Assembly (NCBI RefSeq): GCF_900101395.1
Contig: NZ_FMZO01000010.1
Span: forward strand, 62,001-126,000
Length of the DNA stretch: 64,000 nucleotides
Origin: Niabella drilacis
GTDB lineage: Bacteria > Bacteroidota > Bacteroidia > Chitinophagales > Chitinophagaceae
Direction of reading: 5' to 3'
Position 1 is the stretch's first letter. The number at the start of each line of letters is the position of its first letter. A program made the position numbers and the translations under genes. Of the stretch, positions 44,355-52,961 are shown piece after piece. The notes beneath the pieces are model-generated. The model made no database searches. It saw only the letters and a program-made list of their open reading frames with translations, and was not told where the DNA came from.

Positions 44355-44407
44355 GAGGGCTATCAGGTCATTTGCCCATCCCCTTCCGGAGGAACCCCAT
44401 CAGCCCA

Positions 44408-45505
44408 CTACAGCAACTGGTATACTTTCCCCGGCAGGGCCTGGATCACCTGCTGCATTTCAAGGTTGAGCACCGCTACAGCTACCCGGCTGCTGCTGAG
44501 CCCGGAACGCAGGTGCAGTTCATCAATATCGGCCTGCTGCCGCTCCTGTAAAAGCGTTACAATGGCCTGCTCCTCCGCAGACAGCTCAATAAACAGTTCC
44601 CGCGCCTGTTTCTTCACCGGCTTTTTAGAGGGTTCCCAGCCCATGGTTTCCAGCAGCTGTTTCCCATCCGTTAAAAGCTGTGCCCGGTTGGTCCGGATAA
44701 GGCAATTGCAGCCGCTGCTTTTTTTATCCAGTGTTCTTCCCGGGAATGCAAATACATCTTTGTGATACCCGTTGGCCAGCTCAGCCGTGATCATACTGCC
44801 ACCCTTAACCTCCGTTTCTACCACTACTGTAGCATCGCTTATACCCGCCACGATCCGGTTACGGCTGGGAAAATGATGCCGGTCCGGCTGCGTGCCGGTC
44901 ACAAACTCTGTCAGCAGCCCGCCCTGCCCGGTCATTTCCCTTGCCATGGCAAAATGATCTGCTGGATAAATTTTATCCAGTCCATGCGCCAGCACACCCA
45001 CGGTCTGCAGCTTTGCTTTTAATGAATGCCGGTGCACCAATGAATCGATCCCATAAGCCAGCCCGCTGATCACCAGCGCACCACTGTCCCGCAGGTCATC
45101 GACCAGTCTTTCGCAAACCAGCTTTCCGTACTCTGTGTGCGACCGGGATCCAACAACCGCAATGATCCTCGGCTGGTTCAGATCGGCATTACCTTTATAA
45201 TACAGGAGCACCGGTGCATCATAACAATTCAGCAGGCGCTGGGGATAACCGGTATCTGTAAGAAAAAGCGGTGTCACCCGGTGCTTTTCTATAAATGCGA
45301 TCTCAGCCTCTACCCGTGCAAAGTCTTTAAACCGCCGGATGCTGTCAACACGCAGTTTACCCACCCCTTCAATGCGTTCCAGGAGCGCTTTCTTTTCTGT
45401 AAAAATTTCTTCAGGCGATAAATGTTGTAACAGCAGCCGCGCTACAACGGGGCCTATATTCGGTACCAGTGTCAGCGCAATGCGGTATAGGAGCGGGTGT
45501 TCCAT
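44408..45505 (-). CDS. dprA: DNA-processing protein DprA
   Basis: A 365-residue DprA/Smf protein. An N-terminal helix-hairpin-helix/SAM-like region (LVPNIGPVVARLLLQHL, IEGVGKLRVDSI) precedes the Rossmann-like core with VGSRSHTEYG and SGLAYGIDSLVHRHSL, then FPSRNRIVAGISDATVVVE and FAFPGRTLDKKSSGCNCLI. A winged-helix C-terminal domain covers about 300-365. It loads RecA onto single-stranded DNA taken up in transformation. A 10-bp perfect inverted repeat sits just upstream of the start. Confidence 0.95.
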   Translation of the reverse strand: MEHPLLYRIALTLVPNIGPVVARLLLQHLSPEEIFTEKKALLERIEGVGKLRVDSIRRFKDFARVEAEIAFIEKHRVTPLFLTDTGYPQRLLNCYDAPVLLYYKGNADLNQPRIIAVVGSRSHTEYGKLVCERLVDDLRDSGALVISGLAYGIDSLVHRHSLKAKLQTVGVLAHGLDKIYPADHFAMAREMTGQGGLLTEFVTGTQPDRHHFPSRNRIVAGISDATVVVETEVKGGSMITAELANGYHKDVFAFPGRTLDKKSSGCNCLIRTNRAQLLTDGKQLLETMGWEPSKKPVKKQARELFIELSAEEQAIVTLLQERQQADIDELHLRSGLSSSRVAVAVLNLEMQQVIQALPGKVYQLL

Positions 45506-45511
45506 GAGGTC

Positions 45512-45536
45512 ATCTTTGTATTAAAGATACAAAGAT
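45512..45536. promoter_or_regulatory. 25-bp palindrome at the dprA promoter
   Basis: ATCTTTGTAT (45512-45521) and ATACAAAGAT (45527-45536) are exact reverse complements around a 5-bp spacer, ending 7 bp from the dprA ATG. On the minus strand it contains TATCTTTA, near the -7 consensus. Its TAAAGATACAAA core recurs at 63607-63618. Confidence 0.6.
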
Positions 45537-46065
45537 TTTTGTATTTATTTCAATGCCGCAGAAGCACGGATACATAACCTCCTTCAAAGATTAATAGCAC
45601 CCGCCGGTGCCGCCTCGCAGGATACCTCGTCAACACGGGGCTCCATCCGGAGCCTGGTCTAAACAATAAAACGCTGCTATAAACACGGGGTGCCTACGGC
45701 GCCAGGGTTACCCTATCCTGGTTTCACCATTCTACTTTCAAACCGGTTCTTTCCTCTTTCTTAACAGAGTGCTGTTCCCCTTCGGGGAAGGCGGTTCAGA
45801 TGACTATCGAAATTCATTTACAACAAGTTCCCGCTGAATCATGCCGGGGTTAACCAGACGTATATGCGATGGTTCGGGGCCGGAACAAAGTTTAACGCCA
45901 GGTTCGATCTCATACCCGACAATCTATTGCCTGTTCAATAGCCGATTGAAACACGGAGTAGCACACGGACCTAACCTGGAACTTTGGACCTTAAACCGGG
46001 AACCCCTCTTAGGGAAACCATATTGACTGTCCACAGACTACTATTGACACTTGTCAGACCCCGTT
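45537..46065. other. Long spacer between dprA and the GNAT gene
   Basis: About 530 bp without a supported gene. It has small hairpins (GGCTCC/GGAGCC at 45639-45654, TTCCCC/GGGGAA at 45775-45789). At 45804-45938 a 45-codon frame without a start reads like real protein (YNKFPLNHAGVNQTYMRWFG) and may be a gene relic I cannot identify. A heptad array follows (45967-46056). Confidence 0.4.
45967..46056. repeat. Heptad arrays, ACCnnnn words then ATTGACn words
   Basis: From 45967 six units keep a 7-bp register with ACC or ACT at the start of most (ACCTGGA 45974, ACTTTGG 45981, ACCTTAA 45988, ACCGGGA 45995). After a 14-bp gap, ATTGACT (46022) and ATTGACA (46043) stand exactly 21 bp (three words) apart. 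Located at the 3' end of the GNAT gene. Confidence 0.6.
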
Positions 46066-46491
46066 TTATCCCAGGTGCGCCTGTGGCCGGTATACTTCCA
46101 TCAGTGTTGCCGTATTGGCGGGTTGCTCAAATCCATATTGCCGGTAAAGACCATGCGCATCCAGGGTATTCAGCATCAGCCGCCGCAGGCGCCGGGCCCA
46201 GGGTTGCTCCATTAATACCGATAGCATTGCCTTTGAAATGCCCTTGCCGCGATAGGGAGGCAGTACAAAAAAATCGGCCAGCCAGCCAAAAGTGGTATAA
46301 TCTGTGATCACCCTTCCGAAAGCCACCTGCTCATCATCTATGAACGCGCCGATGCAAAACGAATGCTTTACAGAGTTTTCAACCAGCTCGAAACTGATCC
46401 CACGGGCCCAATAAGAGGCATTACTCAAAAAATGATGGATCACCGGAATATCCATCTGCAGGCTTCCGGTACGGATAACAAATGCGTTCAT
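46066..46491 (-). CDS. GNAT family N-acetyltransferase
   Basis: A 141-residue single-domain GNAT. The acetyl-CoA pyrophosphate loop is at about residues 79-88 (VLPPYRGKGISKAML, Q/R-x-x-G-x-G/A type), preceded by the GRVITDYTTFGWLADFFV beta4 strand and followed by RRLMLNTLDAHGLYRQYGFE, typical of this family. It transfers acetyl from acetyl-CoA to an amine; the substrate is unknown. It stands alone, downstream of the MFS gene on the same strand. Confidence 0.88.
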   Translation of the reverse strand: MNAFVIRTGSLQMDIPVIHHFLSNASYWARGISFELVENSVKHSFCIGAFIDDEQVAFGRVITDYTTFGWLADFFVLPPYRGKGISKAMLSVLMEQPWARRLRRLMLNTLDAHGLYRQYGFEQPANTATLMEVYRPQAHLG

Positions 46492-46583
46492 TTCAATGAT
46501 TTTTTACAAAGGAACATAAAAAACCAAAATGAGCACAGATACAGTTTCTTAAAAAAAGATGGACACAATTCAATATTAAAATG

Positions 46584-47837
46584 CTAAGCAGTTTTTGTGC
46601 TCCGGCCATAGAGCAGGTGTGCTGCCAGCGCCAGCAGGGTAAAGACAAACCCCACCGCTACCACACCGTTCCATTGAGCCTGCCTCCAGGCCTGTGCAGC
46701 CAGCCAGGTGCCGGCAGAACCTCCTATAAAGTAGCTGAACATATAAACCGTATTCAGCCGGTTATTGGCGCCGAGGTTCAGTGCAAAAAATGAAGACTGA
46801 TTCATAATGTGCATTGACTGCAATCCCAGGTCCAGCAGGATCACCCCGATGATCAGCCCGGCGTAAGTAGCGCCGCCAAAGTAAAACAGGCACCAGCTCA
46901 GGCCCAGCATGATAATGGCTGATAAAATAATATTGAAGGGGGCGATCTTTTTAGCCACACGCCCCACCAGGGCCGCGGCCAATGCACCTACTGCCCCGAT
47001 AATACCAAAGGAACCCGCAACGGCCGCACCGGCATGAAAGGGCGCATCCTCCAGGTGAAAGACCAGGGTGGTCCAGAATGCGCTAAACCCTGCAAAACCC
47101 ATCGCCCCCCTGAATGCAGCCAAACGCAGCACGGGCTGGGTTTTGGTAAGATGCAGCAGGGATTTCATCAGCGATCCATAGCTTCCCTTAAAGGAGGGAT
47201 GCACTTCCGGCAATTTCCAGGCGATCAATCCCGCCAATAACACCATACATCCGGTAGCGATATAATACATTACCTTCCAGCCCCAGATATCACCTACAAA
47301 ACCACTCACAACCCGCGACAATAAGATGCCCAGCAATAGTCCGCTCATCACCATCCCGATAGCGGCACTCTGCTTTTCCTTTGTAGCCAGCTCAGCCGCC
47401 ATCGGTACAAATAACTGGGGAAGTACGGAAGTAAAGCCCACCATAAAGCTGGCCAGGAACAGCCATCCAACTGTAGGGGCCACTGTTGTGCCCACAAGCG
47501 AAAGAATGATCAGTCCAAAATCTACCAGGATCAGCCGCTTGCGTCTTACCATATCCCCCAGGGGCACTATCAGCAATAACCCCAGTGCAAAACCCACCTG
47601 GGTCAGCATGGCAATATTACTGATCCGGCCCTCGCTCACCCCAAAGTCCCGGGCCATCAGCCCCAGCAAAGGCTGGTTGTAATAATTATTGCCCACCACC
47701 ACTCCCGTGGCAATGGTCATCAGCCAAAGCGTTCCGCGGCTTAGCGGAGGCCGCGCCGGGGGCGTATGCGGTTCCTGTTGTACCTTTTTTATTACCGGCG
47801 CTTTTATGGGCGTCGTCATCGTTTCTGAATCGGTCAT
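46584..47837 (-). CDS. MFS transporter
   Basis: A 417-residue protein with 12 predicted transmembrane helices, starting at the ATG at 47837 (MTDSETM). The frame is open 35 codons further upstream, but that part is basic and unlike an MFS N-terminus. NYYNQPLLGLMARDFGVSEGRI near residue 45 and the loop 2-3 motif PLGDMVRRKRLI place it with the drug:H+ antiporter-like/YnfM group. The substrate is unknown; no regulator is adjacent. Confidence 0.87.
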   Translation of the reverse strand: MTDSETMTTPIKAPVIKKVQQEPHTPPARPPLSRGTLWLMTIATGVVVGNNYYNQPLLGLMARDFGVSEGRISNIAMLTQVGFALGLLLIVPLGDMVRRKRLILVDFGLIILSLVGTTVAPTVGWLFLASFMVGFTSVLPQLFVPMAAELATKEKQSAAIGMVMSGLLLGILLSRVVSGFVGDIWGWKVMYYIATGCMVLLAGLIAWKLPEVHPSFKGSYGSLMKSLLHLTKTQPVLRLAAFRGAMGFAGFSAFWTTLVFHLEDAPFHAGAAVAGSFGIIGAVGALAAALVGRVAKKIAPFNIILSAIIMLGLSWCLFYFGGATYAGLIIGVILLDLGLQSMHIMNQSSFFALNLGANNRLNTVYMFSYFIGGSAGTWLAAQAWRQAQWNGVVAVGFVFTLLALAAHLLYGRSTKTA

Positions 47838-48017
47838 ATACTTCTTTACCAGGTTGTGAATGCGCAGCGCAGGAGCATGTTTGTTGCATTGCGTCCGCAT
47901 GCGCTTATTGAAAATTATGGCCGGGAGCCCGGCATATACCATCTATATAAGGAGAAGCCCCGGAGGGCTTCATCCTTTATTGAACAGTGTATAAACACAT
48001 AGTTAAGGGGCTGCCGT

Positions 48018-48707
48018 TTACTTTTTTGTACCATTCTGCACTGCTGCGTTTTCCAGTACAGCGGCAATTTCTGTATAACCTCTTGACCGGGCATGTTGCA
48101 GTGCGGTAACACCATCATTATCGGGTATGGCAATATTACATCCGGCGTTTACCAGTGTTTGTACTACCTCCACATATTTTTTGCTGCCGTTGCCCAGTAC
48201 CACGGCCTCCATCAGGGCGGTCCAGCCAAGCCGGTTCACATGGTCGATAGGGAACCCTTTGGTGTTGGCGAGGATCTTTACTACCGCCAGGTGCCCCCGC
48301 TCACAAGCAGGTATCAGGGCACTTCCGTTATACCGGTTAAACACATCAAACCGGGCTCCATGCTCCAGGAACAAGGATACCAGTGCCGCAAACCCTGCGG
48401 CGCCGGCATATAAAAAAGGGCTATCTTTTATCTGGTCCTGCTGGTTTACATCCGCACCATTGGCTACCAGTAACTTTGCCATTTCCTGGTTATTGGCCTG
48501 TGTCGCAATCAGCAGCAGCGACCGCTTGCTTTTATCAGTGGTATTGACATCGGCCCCATTCTTCAGCGCTTCACGCACAACAGACAATTGGTTCTTTTCT
48601 ACAGCTTCTATAATAGTAACGGACGGGGCATTCATATCAGGACTGTTTGTTTTTGCCTGGCAGGAGCTCAGGAAAAAAACAGCGCATACCAGGAGTACAT
48701 AATTCAT
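48018..48707 (-). CDS. Ankyrin-repeat lipoprotein
   Basis: A 229-residue protein with a lipoprotein signal (FFLSSC, Cys16) and about six ankyrin repeats from residue 35 to the end. They show NGADVNTTDKSKRSLLLIATQ, NGADVNQQDQIKDSPFLYAG, HGARFDVFNRYNGSALIPAC, NRLGWTALMEAV and DNDGVTALQHAR at the usual about 33-residue period. The likely role is protein binding in the periplasm or at the outer membrane. It lies 5 bp downstream of the amidohydrolase gene, hence a likely operon. Confidence 0.88.
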   Translation of the reverse strand: MNYVLLVCAVFFLSSCQAKTNSPDMNAPSVTIIEAVEKNQLSVVREALKNGADVNTTDKSKRSLLLIATQANNQEMAKLLVANGADVNQQDQIKDSPFLYAGAAGFAALVSLFLEHGARFDVFNRYNGSALIPACERGHLAVVKILANTKGFPIDHVNRLGWTALMEAVVLGNGSKKYVEVVQTLVNAGCNIAIPDNDGVTALQHARSRGYTEIAAVLENAAVQNGTKK

Positions 48708-48712
48708 AAGAT

Positions 48713-50056
48713 TCAGGATTTAGAAAATACAATAGTTCCCCTGTGGATCAGTGATCGTACCGGGGAAATACGCGATACTGCTTCAGCAGAACAGCTGGCA
48801 TCCATCAGCACCAGGTCCGCTTTATCGCCTGTCCGGGGCCACTGCCGGTTGCCCTTGTCATCCAGCGGCAGTACATTGTGCGTAGCCAGTTTCAGGATCC
48901 TTGACAGATCAAACTCTGTGCGGTATCCATACAACTGTGCGGCAAGATTGGTCTTTTGTAAAACGCTTCCGGACCCAAATGTGTTCCAGTGGTCAATAAT
49001 ACAATCATTGCCCGCACGCACATCTACCCCATATTTATACAGGGTTGGAATGGGCATAATAGTTCCGCCAAACGGGATGGTAGACATCACTCCCATTTTG
49101 GCATTGCCCATCTTTTCTGCAACTTCCTCCAGCTTTTTCCGGTCGATATGAGCCAGCGCAAAACAATGGCTGATAAACGTTTTCCCTTTTAATGCCGGGT
49201 TCTCATTTACCTTATTGATCAGGTATTCGATCGTTTTTACACCGGACTCACCGCTTTCATGCAGGTGTATATCGATCCCCTTATTATAATCCAGCGCCAG
49301 CTGCACTACAAAGTCCATACTCTTTTCAATGCTGCCGTCAATAGAAGCCGGATCAAGGCCGCCGATATAGTCCACCCCCATCTGGGCTGCATCTTTCATC
49401 AGCCCCGTGGAATCCGTATAGTAAAGACCATGCTGCGGAAAAGCCACCAGCTCGGCTTCAAAAGAGTCCTTTTTATTTTCCAGCGCTTTTTGCAGGTGTT
49501 TTAAAGAATCCAGTTTTGAAGTGGGCTCAATATTTACATGACTTCTTGCGATGTTGCTGCCGTTCGATTGAAGCAACTCGATCAGCTTTTCAGCCTTATA
49601 GGTTGAGTTTTTGAGCAGCTCAGGAATGATCTGCTGCTCCAGGGCAATCATGCCTTTTACACCACCCTGCCGTTTGCCGGTTGCCTTCCACTTATCACCG
49701 TAATACGTTTTATCCAGGTGGATATGCATTTCCTTAAATGCCGGTAATGCCAGCAGCCCTTTGGCATCCACTCCCTTTGCGGAAGGATTGTTCGGCAGTA
49801 CGGCCCCGATCTTTCCATCGCGGATCTCAATGGTAAATAACTCCGTTTTAGTTGCCACAACATCCCCCTCATTGTCGTACTCAAAACCGGTTTCCAGCCG
49901 TACATTCTTTAAGGTTAATGTTTTGCCCGCCAACGGCGCGGTACGGTTATCTGCCGCAGCTGCCGGACCCGCTGTAGCCAACAATCCGCTGCCTGCTGCT
50001 AAAAGCACCGAGGAATTTTTGATGAAATCTTTCCGGGAAATAGATCTGGGAAGCAT
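48713..50056 (-). CDS. Exported amidohydrolase of the cytosine deaminase type
   Basis: A 447-residue protein from the ATG at 50056; it begins MLPRSISRKDFIKNSSVLLAAG, a Tat-like signal although the twin arginine is only RK. The amidohydrolase barrel has HIHLDKTYYGDKW (metal His pair, about residue 112), DIHLHESGESG near 263, SHCFAL near 304 and a C-terminal NDCIIDHW with the metal Asp near 352. The HLDKT form and order of motifs resemble cytosine deaminase/isoguanine deaminase. A TACCTTTG box (50073-50080) precedes it. Confidence 0.85.
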   Translation of the reverse strand: MLPRSISRKDFIKNSSVLLAAGSGLLATAGPAAAADNRTAPLAGKTLTLKNVRLETGFEYDNEGDVVATKTELFTIEIRDGKIGAVLPNNPSAKGVDAKGLLALPAFKEMHIHLDKTYYGDKWKATGKRQGGVKGMIALEQQIIPELLKNSTYKAEKLIELLQSNGSNIARSHVNIEPTSKLDSLKHLQKALENKKDSFEAELVAFPQHGLYYTDSTGLMKDAAQMGVDYIGGLDPASIDGSIEKSMDFVVQLALDYNKGIDIHLHESGESGVKTIEYLINKVNENPALKGKTFISHCFALAHIDRKKLEEVAEKMGNAKMGVMSTIPFGGTIMPIPTLYKYGVDVRAGNDCIIDHWNTFGSGSVLQKTNLAAQLYGYRTEFDLSRILKLATHNVLPLDDKGNRQWPRTGDKADLVLMDASCSAEAVSRISPVRSLIHRGTIVFSKS

Positions 50057-50072
50057 ATATCTTAATTTTTTA

Positions 50073-50080
50073 CAAAGGTA
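50073..50080 (-). promoter_or_regulatory. -7 box for the amidohydrolase-ankyrin operon
   Basis: Minus-strand TACCTTTG, a full TAnnTTTG match, 16 bases before the ATG at 50056. Confidence 0.5.
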
Positions 50081-50131
50081 GCATCCCCCCGGGGCCAACC
50101 GATGGAGGATTTATGCCATAACTTGTAAAAT

Positions 50132-50980
50132 TTATAACTGCCCCCTGAATTCCCTTGGAGAAAGCCCTGTTTTATCCTTAAAAAAATTCGAAAAATAGGC
50201 AAGGTCGCTAAACCCCAGTTCAAAGGCAATTTCCTTAACAGACTTCTCAGAAACCTGCATCAGCCGTTTTGCTTCCAGTATAACCCGGCTTTGGATGAGG
50301 AAGGTGGCCGGCACATGAAAATGCCGTTTACAAAGGATGTTCAGGTAATTGGGAGTTATATGCAGCTGATCCGCATAAAAAGCTACCGACTTCTGTTCCT
50401 TAAAATGCAGATCTATCAATGCATGGTATCGGAACAGAACCGGTTTGGTGCGGTATACTTCCAGGTCCGCAAACTTCCCCTCGGCCTCCCTGCCAGCCAG
50501 CTGGGCTATCAGCCGGGCACGGAGGTGAACCGTTTCCCAGTGAACGGGATTCTGGTTCAGCTCTTCTTCCACGGAGCGGAACTCATACAGCAGCTTTTGA
50601 AACACCGTCCCCGGCAGCTCAATAACAGGATGGTGCTGGTACAGGACAAATGAAAAGCGCAGAGAATCTGCAAAGGTTTCAAATACCGGCCTGCTGATCA
50701 TCAATTGATAACCCGCCGTGGCCTTCCCCAGCTTCCAGCTATGTACCTGGTCCGGGAACAACAGGTGCAGCTGGTGGTTCCCAACCTTATAGTCAACAAA
50801 ATCGATGGAATGCGTTCCGTTTCCTTTTTCAAATAAAAGAAACAAAAAGAAATCATGTTTATGCGGTTTCTCAATAGACCGCTCACCATGCAGCTCGTGA
50901 TACAGCAAACTGTCTTCCGACTGTTGCCTGTCGTTAAATGCGCTGATGCCGAAGATGGGGAAAGGGTCTTTCACACTCAC
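50132..50980 (-). CDS. AraC family transcriptional regulator
   Basis: A 282-residue regulator read from a GTG at 50980 (no upstream ATG in frame nearby). Residues 30-90 form an AraC-type cupin arm (HGERSIEKPHKHDFFLFLLFEKGNGTHSIDF, HQLHLLFPDQVHSW), and the C-terminal 100 residues are two helix-turn-helices ending KEIAFELGFSDLAYFSNFFKDKTGLSPREFR. It lies 75 bp upstream of the amidohydrolase gene on the same strand and could control it, sensing a small ligand. Confidence 0.9.
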   Translation of the reverse strand: MSVKDPFPIFGISAFNDRQQSEDSLLYHELHGERSIEKPHKHDFFLFLLFEKGNGTHSIDFVDYKVGNHQLHLLFPDQVHSWKLGKATAGYQLMISRPVFETFADSLRFSFVLYQHHPVIELPGTVFQKLLYEFRSVEEELNQNPVHWETVHLRARLIAQLAGREAEGKFADLEVYRTKPVLFRYHALIDLHFKEQKSVAFYADQLHITPNYLNILCKRHFHVPATFLIQSRVILEAKRLMQVSEKSVKEIAFELGFSDLAYFSNFFKDKTGLSPREFRGQL

Positions 50981-51008
50981 GCCAGAAAGTTACAACATTT
51001 CGGGAAGG

Positions 51009-51911
51009 TCAGCTCCGCCGCCGTTCTTTTCTCTTACCGGCAAATTTCCGGCAGGCCGTTTCAAGCAATTCCATAAACACCGGCAATGCCGGTTGCCGGT
51101 TGCCCGGATCAAAGGCCAGCACGGTTTCCGTGGTTACAGACAACTGTGGCAGGGTTACAAAATCAAGTCCGGGAGAACGGGACAGCAGGCGGGCCGACTG
51201 CGGAACCAGGGCCACCCCGATGCCGCTGGCCACCAGCTCCAGGATCGAGGGCATATTGTTACATTCATGGATCACCTGGGGCTCAAATCCCAGCTGATGA
51301 CAACAATGAATAAATTGCTGATGATAATCCGGGGCATACTCCTTATTAAAAGAAACAAATGGCTGACCAGCCAACCGGGTAAGCGGGATCTTTTCATTTG
51401 CAGGTTTTGCCAAACAAAAAGCTTCTGAAAACAGCAACCGCTGCTCCAGTAGCGAAGATAAGACCGGCGCCCGCACAATACCCAGGTCAAGCGTTCCGTT
51501 TTCCAATGCCGCCAGTTGCCGTTGGGTAGCCGTTTCATAAAGGTTCACCCGCAAAAAGGGGTAACGTTCCTTCACTGTTTTTAACACTGCAGCAAGCACG
51601 CTGCGGGGTGTAGCACTGATATACCCCAGCCGGAAAGTACCTGCCACCGACTCATGGATCTGCTTTGTTTTTATTTTAGCTTTTTCCAGTTGCTGCAATA
51701 GTGCCGAACTCTCCCGCAGGAAATAGCGCCCCGCCTCCGTAAGACAGACCCTCTTATTATTCCGTTCAAAAAGCAATACGCCCAGCTCTGTTTCCAGCTC
51801 CCTGATCTGCCGGCTCAGCGGGGGCTGCGAAATAAATAGTTTTTCCGCAGCTCTTCCAAAATGCAATTCCTGCGCCAGGGTGCTGAAATAAATAAGATGC
51901 CGGATTTCCAT
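51009..51911 (-). CDS. LysR family transcriptional regulator
   Basis: A 300-residue regulator. The winged helix is at 1-60 (MEIRHLIYFSTLAQELHFGRAAEKLFISQPPLSRQIRELETELG), followed by a linker helix and a LysR substrate domain with FRLGYISATPRSVL and DLGIVRAP. It diverges from a methyltransferase gene with 85 bp between, the classic arrangement for LysR control of the neighbouring gene; the ligand is unknown. Confidence 0.92.
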   Translation of the reverse strand: MEIRHLIYFSTLAQELHFGRAAEKLFISQPPLSRQIRELETELGVLLFERNNKRVCLTEAGRYFLRESSALLQQLEKAKIKTKQIHESVAGTFRLGYISATPRSVLAAVLKTVKERYPFLRVNLYETATQRQLAALENGTLDLGIVRAPVLSSLLEQRLLFSEAFCLAKPANEKIPLTRLAGQPFVSFNKEYAPDYHQQFIHCCHQLGFEPQVIHECNNMPSILELVASGIGVALVPQSARLLSRSPGLDFVTLPQLSVTTETVLAFDPGNRQPALPVFMELLETACRKFAGKRKERRRS

Positions 51912-51972
51912 GATACCTATAAAGTATTGATTAATGATAAAAATAGTATTTTCAGGGTATGGATTGGTATTT

Positions 51973-51980
51973 TACTTTTG
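51973..51980 (+). promoter_or_regulatory. -7 box for the methyltransferase gene
   Basis: TACTTTTG matches TAnnTTTG, 16 bases before the ATG at 51997, in the 85-bp divergent region shared with the LysR gene. Confidence 0.5.
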
Positions 51981-51996
51981 GAGCACAAAAGGAACT

Positions 51997-52713
51997 ATGG
52001 AACAAAAATCAACCTTAAAAGAAATTGAAGAACGCTTCGATAAAGATGTGGAGCGCTTCTCTAACCTGGAAACGGGGCAGCAGACCACGCTGGATGCCGC
52101 CTTTAACATGGAGCTGATCACTGACGGCATTGCCGCCGCTATGCCCCATCCCAAAAAAATACTGGACATCGGCTGCGGGGCGGGCAACTACCCTGTTAAG
52201 CTCTTATCAAAAATAACATCCAACCCGGATATAACCCTGGTAGATCTGAGCCGGCCCATGCTGGATAAAGCGGTGGAGCGGATACAGCCGCTCACAACCG
52301 GGGCCATTACTACCCACCAGGGCGACTTCCGTACCGCACCGCTCAAAGAGAACAGCTACGATGCCATTATCGCTACAGCGGTGCTCCATCACCTGCGGGA
52401 GGATGCCGACTGGGAAACGGCTTTTACAAAATGCTTTAAACTGTTACAACCAGGCGGCAGCTTCTGGATCTTTGACCTCGTGGCCCAGGACCACCCGGCA
52501 ATGCAGCAGTTACTTTTTACAAAACACTACGGGCATTACCTCAGCAGCCTGAAAGATGAGACTTACAGGGACCATGTATTTGCGTACATCGAAAAAGAGG
52601 ATAGCCCCAGGAGCGTTCTCTACCAAACCAGCCTGCTACGTAAAGTGGGCTTTAAAACCGTGGAACTGCTGCATAAGAACCTTTGTTTCGCTTCTTTTGC
52701 AGCTTTCAAATAA
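51997..52713 (+). CDS. SAM-dependent class I methyltransferase
   Basis: A 238-residue protein from the ATG at 51997. The frame is open to 51934, but that part overlaps the divergent promoter. Motif I KKILDIGCGAGNYPVKLL (about residue 48) binds SAM, with LVDLSRPMLDKA (acidic end of strand 2), a GDFRTAP region and ATAVLHHLREDADWE. It is a methyltransferase of the UbiE/type 11 kind. The substrate is not known; it is probably controlled by the divergent LysR protein. Confidence 0.88.
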   Translation: MEQKSTLKEIEERFDKDVERFSNLETGQQTTLDAAFNMELITDGIAAAMPHPKKILDIGCGAGNYPVKLLSKITSNPDITLVDLSRPMLDKAVERIQPLTTGAITTHQGDFRTAPLKENSYDAIIATAVLHHLREDADWETAFTKCFKLLQPGGSFWIFDLVAQDHPAMQQLLFTKHYGHYLSSLKDETYRDHVFAYIEKEDSPRSVLYQTSLLRKVGFKTVELLHKNLCFASFAAFK

Positions 52714-52961
52714 CCGGTAGTGCAGGTAAAGAGCAGCCAGTCGCGCCATATTGCTGCTGCCGGCCTTAGCACTATTGCAAAGCTGACCCCGGGATGGCCG
52801 CCCGGGCGGCCCTGATATCCGCCGGAACAGTTGGCCGTCTTGAAAATCTTATCGAAATTTGCCAGGCAGGAATAATACCCTGCGTTTGCAGATGCCCCGC
52901 AACTATACTGTGATATAACACCCGGGGGCGCTGCAGTAAGGCATCTTAAACAAAAGAAACA

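Noticed and set aside
45595-45800. Possible transposon end or tRNA in the dprA-GNAT spacer
   Set aside because: Only small local hairpins were found; there is no cloverleaf and no paired terminal inverted repeats with target duplication.
47838-47942. 35-residue extension of the MFS transporter
   Set aside because: It is basic, lacks a signal and would place charged residues before the first helix; the ATG at 47837 gives a normal MFS start.
48713-50056. Twin-arginine export of the amidohydrolase
   Set aside because: The motif has only SRK-D-F-x-K, without RR. Export is likely by the hydrophobic helix, but the Tat route cannot be claimed.
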